A DNA stretch of 49,661 nucleotides, taken from the NCBI GenBank assembly GCA_934096535.1, contig CAKOMC010000005.1, positions 1-49,661 of the forward strand. The letters run 5' to 3'. The stretch is from an uncultured Bacilli bacterium (GTDB lineage Bacteria; Bacillota_I; Bacilli_A; RF39; UBA660). The translations under genes and the position numbers were made by a program. The notes beneath the pieces are model-generated. The model was not told the DNA's origin. It did no database searches and worked only from the letters and a program-made list of their open reading frames with translations. Positions 44,598 to 49,661 of this stretch are shown here, one piece after another. Position 1 is the stretch's first letter. Each line of letters begins with the position of its first letter.

Positions 44598-45326
44598 CTA
44601 TTTTTTTTCAGAAACTTGATTTTTGAAATTTTCTAGAATACTCTGGGCATTAGGAATTTCAATTTTTTTCTTGCTTATTAATTTTTTAGCTTGGTCTTGG
44701 GAAATAATATTATATTTAATTAAAATTTCAAAGGCTTTAGCATTATACCCTTCTTTATCATTTTTATAAGTATTACTTAAATCTAAAATCTCATCGATAG
44801 CCGCTTTCGGTTCTTTAAATTGTTCCGTTAATACCGGCGTATTATTTAAAATATTAGTAGCAAGGCTCGAATCTTTAATAAGAAAAGCGGTGTTGGAAAA
44901 ACAGTTTAACATAAAAAGACCAGCAAATATTATAACATAGTATTCAATAAAGCCAAAGAAAAGACCTAAAATTTTGGAAAATAAGCCAAAAACAATCGTT
45001 AAACGCAAAATGCTTTCTAAAATGCCACTAGCAAACACCACCACTTTTAGTAAAACTTCTAAAATAGCAAAGACTATTAAGAAGGCTATTCCTTCATAAA
45101 TTAGAATGTTAAAAACGGTTACACCAGCAAGTTCGCCGCCAAAGTTAAAAAATGGTAAATGCAAATATAAAAATTCGGATATAGGATTTTTTAGTTGAAA
45201 AGCTAAGAAGATAATCAATAAGGTTCCCAAAAAAGAAACGGCACTTTTGATGACTCCAGCTTTAAAACCTACAACGGCTCCAAATAGCAATAAGATAATT
45301 ATTATCGCATCAATTATACTAACCAT
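44598..45326 (-). CDS. CvpA-family membrane protein
   Basis: A 242-residue protein with four N-terminal hydrophobic helices, including IIDAIIIILLLFGAVVGFKAGVIKSAVSFLG, the classic CvpA opening, then a soluble C-terminal segment (about 160-242). Family members are linked to colicin V production and envelope functions; the exact role is unknown. AGAGGAG lies before the ATG. It is divergent from rnhC (in Bacillus cvpA/yshB also sits near rnhC). Confidence 0.88.
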   Translation of the reverse strand: MVSIIDAIIIILLLFGAVVGFKAGVIKSAVSFLGTLLIIFLAFQLKNPISEFLYLHLPFFNFGGELAGVTVFNILIYEGIAFLIVFAILEVLLKVVVFASGILESILRLTIVFGLFSKILGLFFGFIEYYVIIFAGLFMLNCFSNTAFLIKDSSLATNILNNTPVLTEQFKEPKAAIDEILDLSNTYKNDKEGYNAKAFEILIKYNIISQDQAKKLISKKKIEIPNAQSILENFKNQVSEKK

Positions 45327-45416
45327 AAATAAATCAACTCCTCTACTTTAAGTATATACTAATTAATTTGAAAAAGAAAGTCAAATATGTTAAAATTTTT
45401 TAAGGGAGTGATACTT

Positions 45417-46358
45417 ATGACTATTGTCTTTAAAATTAGTGATAACCTTAAAAATATGGTTATTAAATATTATGAAAAATATATGCCTTTAAAAACACCA
45501 CCTTATGCGGTTTTTCAAGTTAAAAACTATGATACGACTATTACTTTATACGAATCAGGGAAAATTATGTTTCAGGGTTTATCGGCTGATATCGAATCTT
45601 CACTTTGGATAGAGCAAGAACGCATTAAAAATAATCGTTATATTGATGCTACTGGTAAAGAAAAAAAGACTTCAAATAATAAAAAAGACCAAATAACTTA
45701 TAATAAATACCACAACATGGCAACAATCGGTAGCGATGAGGTTGGAACAGGTGATTATTTTGGACCGATTGTGGTCAGTGCCACTTATGTTTCGAAAGAA
45801 AATATTGGCTTTTTAACGGATTTAGGCGTTCGCGATAGTAAAAAAATCACGGATGAAAAAATTATTGAAATTGCCCCAGCAATTATCAAAAAAATACCTT
45901 ATGTTACTTATATTTTAGATAATGATTCTTATAATAAGTTACCTTTAGAGAATCGTAACATGAATAAAATTAAGGCTATTTTACATAATAAAGTTTTAGT
46001 TTCTTTATTAAAAAAGGATACCTTTGATTATCAAGCTATTGTTATTGATCAATTTGTTTATCCGAAAAAATTTTATGAACATATAAGTGATGCTAAAGAA
46101 AAAATTAATAATGTTACTTTTATGACAAAAGCTGAAGATCAGGTGTTATCCGTTGCTTGTGCCTCAATTATCAGTCGATATGTATTCTTAAAAGAAATGA
46201 AAAAAATAAGTTTAGAAATTGGAACCCCAGTTATCTTGGGCGCAAGTGATAAAGTAGATTTACTAGCCAAGAAAATCCTTGATTCTAAGGGTGAGGATTA
46301 TCTTAAACACTATGTTAAATGGAATTTTAAAAATACCGAAAAAATAAAAAATCTTTAA
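45417..46358 (+). CDS. rnhC: Ribonuclease HIII
   Basis: A 313-residue enzyme, exactly Bacillus length from ATG 45417. It has an N-terminal TBP-like substrate-binding domain (about 1-80) and the catalytic domain with GSDEVGTGDYFGPIVV (Asp-Glu pair), DSKK, and AEDQVLSVACASIISRY. It cuts RNA in RNA/DNA hybrids. GGGAG precedes ATG; a longer frame from 45387 lacks a binding site. It runs opposite to most of the right arm. Confidence 0.95.
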   Translation: MTIVFKISDNLKNMVIKYYEKYMPLKTPPYAVFQVKNYDTTITLYESGKIMFQGLSADIESSLWIEQERIKNNRYIDATGKEKKTSNNKKDQITYNKYHNMATIGSDEVGTGDYFGPIVVSATYVSKENIGFLTDLGVRDSKKITDEKIIEIAPAIIKKIPYVTYILDNDSYNKLPLENRNMNKIKAILHNKVLVSLLKKDTFDYQAIVIDQFVYPKKFYEHISDAKEKINNVTFMTKAEDQVLSVACASIISRYVFLKEMKKISLEIGTPVILGASDKVDLLAKKILDSKGEDYLKHYVKWNFKNTEKIKNL

Positions 46359-46363
46359 AAAAT

Positions 46364-46411
46364 AAAAAAGTATCCCATCAATAATTTTGATATAAATGTG
46401 ATACTTTTTTT
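46364..46411. terminator. Bidirectional terminator between rnhC and the TPR gene
   Basis: AAAAAGTATC (46365-46374) pairs with GATACTTTTT (46400-46409), with an inner ATCAA/TTGAT stem and T-tracts on both strands. Confidence 0.8.
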
Positions 46412-47819
46412 ATCTAAATAAACTTCTTATTATAGGCATTTGGTTAGCAAAAATATTGTTATTATTTAAAGCATTCAATTTTTCTTTAGGAATGATTCTT
46501 ATTTCTATAATAGTTTTAGTATCTTTTAAAGTATTTACAACAAAATACATATTTTCTAATTCTAAAACATTTTGAGGTTTTAAAAAGTAAGAATCGTAAT
46601 AACCACCATGTAAGTTAGGTTCAAGATTTAAAATCTCTTCTTCTAAATTCTGTTCGTAAATGCAAAAAGGCTCTATAACAAGATTATAATCAAGACTACA
46701 TACTCTTGCAGCAGTACTATAAACAGCTAGCATATCATGCTCGATTATTTCTTCTTCCCTATCATTTAAATTTTTATAACTTAAATCAGGAAAGAAAATA
46801 TTATACTTTTTACTTAAATACAAAAGATAAGCCCGATACTTAATTAATAACCTCTTGTTACTACAAATAATATTTCCTATTTCAACAGCTTTATTTTCAT
46901 CATAAAACATGGCACTTTTTAAAGCGTAAAACAAACAAAAATTGAATACTTTACTGGCTCTCATATAAGCATTGCATGATTTTTGATAATCTTTTTTATG
47001 AAAATATATTTTTCCTAAAACAAGATTGGCATAGTTACCCCGGCCATTTGGCATATTTGCAAAGGGTTCTAAAGCAATTTGAACTTTATCATAATCTTTC
47101 ATTAAAGCACTAACAAGGCCGATTTTTTCGACTGTCTCATCAACCACCCTTTGATTATGACTTTTAAGATTATTTTGAAAAAAACTTAAAGCAACGGCAT
47201 ATTTTTCTTCCATAACAGCAAGATTGCCGAAACATTTATTAATTTCTTCTTTATCTTTGACATTTTGTACTACCACTAAATTTAAGGTCTCTTTAGCATC
47301 TCCAATTTTTCTTTGTTTAGTATAAGATTTAACAAGACCAATATAAGCCATATTTTGATTACGAAGATGTTTATATTCATCTTTTTGAAAAACATTTATC
47401 TCTAAAATTTTTTTAAAGTAATATTGAGCCAACTCTTGAGACTCTTCCTCATTTTTACTCAAGTAGTAATTAGCAACTTCAGTTATCAATCTAAGATCAT
47501 TAGGAATATATTTTAAGGCTTCTTGATAAAAATTAAACATCTTAACATAACTTTTTTGATTACGATAATAAATTCCTAATTCCATATAAGCTTGACCTTT
47601 AAAATTATCATCACCATATTTGGTAATAAACTCAAAATAAGGTTTTATTTTGGAAAATGTACTATGGAATATACCATAAATCTTTTCTAAAAAGAAAGCA
47701 GCCTCTACTTGTTCTGGCAAAGTCCCTGTTTGATAAACTTTTTGAAATAAAGTTTCTGATCTTATTAAGTCCTTTGTTTGATATAAATTTTTAGCTAATT
47801 CTAAGTCACTATTCTTCAT
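46410..47819 (-). CDS. TPR-repeat protein, paralogue 1
   Basis: A 469-residue cytoplasmic protein. The first 300 residues are TPR-like helix pairs (patterns such as AYMELGIYYRNQKSY and ALKYIPNDLRLITEVANYYL). A conserved element follows, LLYLSKKYNIFFPDL and then EHD, and a C-terminal domain of about 110 residues ends with IIPKEKL...RSLFR. It shares this layout and both signature elements with the upstream neighbour. No ribosome-binding site is visible, so translation may be coupled, or the start is imprecise. Function unknown; TPRs generally mediate protein contacts. Confidence 0.75.
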   Translation of the reverse strand: MKNSDLELAKNLYQTKDLIRSETLFQKVYQTGTLPEQVEAAFFLEKIYGIFHSTFSKIKPYFEFITKYGDDNFKGQAYMELGIYYRNQKSYVKMFNFYQEALKYIPNDLRLITEVANYYLSKNEEESQELAQYYFKKILEINVFQKDEYKHLRNQNMAYIGLVKSYTKQRKIGDAKETLNLVVVQNVKDKEEINKCFGNLAVMEEKYAVALSFFQNNLKSHNQRVVDETVEKIGLVSALMKDYDKVQIALEPFANMPNGRGNYANLVLGKIYFHKKDYQKSCNAYMRASKVFNFCLFYALKSAMFYDENKAVEIGNIICSNKRLLIKYRAYLLYLSKKYNIFFPDLSYKNLNDREEEIIEHDMLAVYSTAARVCSLDYNLVIEPFCIYEQNLEEEILNLEPNLHGGYYDSYFLKPQNVLELENMYFVVNTLKDTKTIIEIRIIPKEKLNALNNNNIFANQMPIIRSLFR

Positions 47820-47927
47820 TGTATTATGTAATCAGCATTTAAAAAACTGATTAACTTCCCTTTCTTTTTTTAATTTCTTTTTATTAATTTTGGCCTATTT
47901 AAGCATTTAATTAGTTGAAGAATTATA

Positions 47928-49352
47928 TTATCTAAACAATTTACGAACATTATAATCACTTTTTAATGTTGTTGCTAATGACTCTTGGTCTAGTTCATTT
48001 TTACTTTTCATGACAACTTCTATTGGCGTGGTCGTACTTTTAAAAGTTTTAACAACAATATAATCACGATAGTTCCAAGCTACAAAAGGAACATGAATAA
48101 TATAAGTATCATAAATAATATCGGGTATAAAAGTAACATGCGTATTATTTTTCACATTTTCTAAATTATTTTTAATAATGCCATTAAAAATATAATCCCA
48201 AGTATAACCTTCACGATAATTTAATTGGTTATTATAAACAGCATTATCAGCTACCCTTTTTTCATCATGTTCCAGAAATTCCTCTGCTAAGGGAGAGATA
48301 ACTGTATAATCAGCACCTATAAAAGCAATATTATACTTTTTACTTAAATAAATCAAATAAGGCATGTATTTAGCCGTGTTGACATCAGTTAAAAGTAAAA
48401 GATTAGTAACCTTTATAGCTAATTGTTCATTAAAGTGCATAGCACATTTTAAAGCATCAATAAAATACTTGGGATTATCATAGCCAAGGCTTAGATAAAG
48501 ACCATAAGCTCTAGGATAATTACCTTCTTGTAAAAAAATACTTGCCAAGGCAACGCTTCCCCCTTTTGTTAGAGGCTTGTCTGGATAATTTCTTTCTAAA
48601 ATAAGTTTACTTTCTTTATTATTTCTACTTAAAGCTTGTAAAACGGCTACTTTTTCCTTCGTATATTCTCTTATATAAAAAGATTTACTTTTTAAACTTT
48701 TTTGCAATTTAGCAATAGCTTCCGGATATTTTTCATAATAAAACATCAAATCAGCCTGAATATCATCAACTAATTCAGCATCTTTTTCTGTTACAATTTC
48801 TACTTTATTTAAAAAGGACAAAAACATTTTAATATCGCCTTTGCGTAAATTTATTTTAGCAAGACCAATATAGGCTGTGTTAATGCCAATAACTTTTTTC
48901 GATGGCATTTTGGCATTTTCACTGGCTTTTATTAATTTATAATAAGTTTGTTCAGCCTCATTAAGTTTTTCTAATTTTAAATATAGACTAGCCAAATTCC
49001 TCAAACAATATGTATCTTCAGGAAATAGTTCTAAACATTTTTGGTAGTAGCTTATAGACTCTTTATCATTTTCTAATAAACGATATTTATTAGCTAATTC
49101 AAAATAAGCCTGCTCTTTTTGTCTATAATTACCACTCATAATAACATAATCTAAATAGTTTTTAGCATCAAAAAACAATTCCCCATCGCCTCTTAGAGCA
49201 ATCTTGCCCAAATAAAGAATGGCTTCTGTAGCCTCAAAATCACCACTATCTTCTTTTGCTACTTTTAAAAATTCTAATTTGGCTTCGATATATTTTTTCT
49301 TATTATATAATTCAATTGCTTGTTTTAAAGTTGTGCTATATTTATCTGTCAT
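47928..49352 (-). CDS. TPR-repeat protein, paralogue 2
   Basis: A 474-residue protein, cytoplasmic, with TPR-like helices through residue about 330 (AYFELANKYRLLENDKES, CLRNLASLYLKLEKLNEAEQ). It then has LIYLSKKYNIAFIG, a matching EHD and a C-terminal domain ending MKSKNELDQ...VRKLFR. It is a diverged tandem duplicate of the gene that follows. GGAG lies before the ATG and a promoter upstream, so the pair is probably transcribed together. It is next to the cotE-like gene. Function unknown. Confidence 0.78.
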   Translation of the reverse strand: MTDKYSTTLKQAIELYNKKKYIEAKLEFLKVAKEDSGDFEATEAILYLGKIALRGDGELFFDAKNYLDYVIMSGNYRQKEQAYFELANKYRLLENDKESISYYQKCLELFPEDTYCLRNLASLYLKLEKLNEAEQTYYKLIKASENAKMPSKKVIGINTAYIGLAKINLRKGDIKMFLSFLNKVEIVTEKDAELVDDIQADLMFYYEKYPEAIAKLQKSLKSKSFYIREYTKEKVAVLQALSRNNKESKLILERNYPDKPLTKGGSVALASIFLQEGNYPRAYGLYLSLGYDNPKYFIDALKCAMHFNEQLAIKVTNLLLLTDVNTAKYMPYLIYLSKKYNIAFIGADYTVISPLAEEFLEHDEKRVADNAVYNNQLNYREGYTWDYIFNGIIKNNLENVKNNTHVTFIPDIIYDTYIIHVPFVAWNYRDYIVVKTFKSTTTPIEVVMKSKNELDQESLATTLKSDYNVRKLFR

Positions 49353-49381
49353 TTTAAGTCTCCATTTCAGTCAGAAACTAT

Positions 49382-49411
49382 AGTATAAATGATTAATATA
49401 AGCCTTGTCAA
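49382..49411 (-). promoter_or_regulatory. Promoter for the TPR pair
   Basis: On the - strand TTGACA (49411-49406), an 18-base spacer and TATACT (49387-49382), 29 bases before the start codon. Confidence 0.6.
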
Positions 49412-49615
49412 TATCAGATTGAGACTAGTCCAAGACTAAATTGGATTTAAAGATACATTTTTTAACTACTTACACTTTTTTATTATAAAGAAGATAAAAT
49501 AGTTATTTGTCTTTAAAAAACATTAAATTATCATGATAATTAAAAACTAAATTGCTCTTAAATGGTCATTAATCAAAAACTCCTGCATAAATTATTTTAG
49601 AAGGGTGAATATATT

Positions 49616-49661
49616 ATGAATTATAAAGAAATTGTTACCAAAGCAGTTATTGCTAAGGGAA
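49616..49661 (+). CDS. cotE: Outer spore coat protein CotE (5' end only)
   Basis: Only 15 codons are in the window: MNYKEIVTKAVIAKG. This matches the start of CotE of Bacillus (EYREIITKAVVAKG as I recall it), the morphogenetic protein that organises the outer spore coat. AAGGGTGA lies about 7 bases before the ATG. The rest lies beyond the window, so the call rests on a short but distinctive segment. Confidence 0.6.
   Translation, partial: MNYKEIVTKAVIAKG

Noticed and set aside
1..49661. Mycoplasma-type code (UGA as Trp)
   Set aside because: All genes are full length with UGA as stop, Trp is encoded by TGG, and NusB and SpoVB end at expected lengths with TGA.
1..49661. CRISPR array, tRNA genes, insertion sequences
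   Set aside because: No repeat-spacer pattern, no cloverleaf candidate, and no transposase-like frame was seen.

Overview
The window is a strongly AT-rich bacterial chromosome segment from a low-GC Gram-positive of the class Bacilli. This rests on family content: comN, rarA, rnaseHIII, efp, mscL, yvcK, 6S RNA beside tcdA, DUF421/TIGR04086 pair, and four sporulation families (SpoVB, SpoIIM, SpoIVB and the first codons of a CotE-like coat protein). All intact genes read through with the standard bacterial code: UGA is a stop, but is used only for spoVB and nusB. The compact spacing and stripped-down versions of known Bacillus gene clusters suggest a reduced, possibly gut-associated, spore-forming lineage. 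That placement is inference.

Left part (1-17.8 kb, mostly + strand): spoVB and comN diverge; then relA-dtd-(unknown membrane protein); a promoter with a hairpin leader driving hisS-gatC-gatA-gatB; a lysozyme-fold cell-wall enzyme; a HerA-like ATPase; 6S RNA; tcdA convergent with rarA; xerD; a 49-residue Asn/Ala/Lys/Arg repeat protein; and a ZIP metal transporter.

Centre (17.8-18.5 kb): a gene-free, very AT-rich stretch carrying a good match to the Bacillus dif site. Nearly all genes to the left point right and nearly all genes to the right point left, so this is most likely the replication terminus.

Right part (18.5-49.6 kb, mostly - strand): an autoregulated-looking HTH protein, mnmA, spoIIM, a Prli42-like mini-protein, mscL, two unknown genes, a sortase plus thioester/Cna-B surface protein, yvcK, spoIVB-xseB-xseA-nusB, mutS, the DUF421/TIGR04086 pair, tgt, an unknown helical protein, a division block (rsmH-ftsL-PASTA PBP), efp and rpmG, an elongation-type PBP, trxA, cvpA, rnhC, two tandem TPR paralogues, and the start of cotE.

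Most notable: the dif/terminus; a RelA/SpoT protein whose hydrolase HD motif is substituted while its synthetase is intact; a sortase lacking the catalytic Arg next to a thioester adhesin with an unusual sorting motif; and gene order suggesting a terminus-centred inversion that split the DUF421-spoVB neighbourhood.
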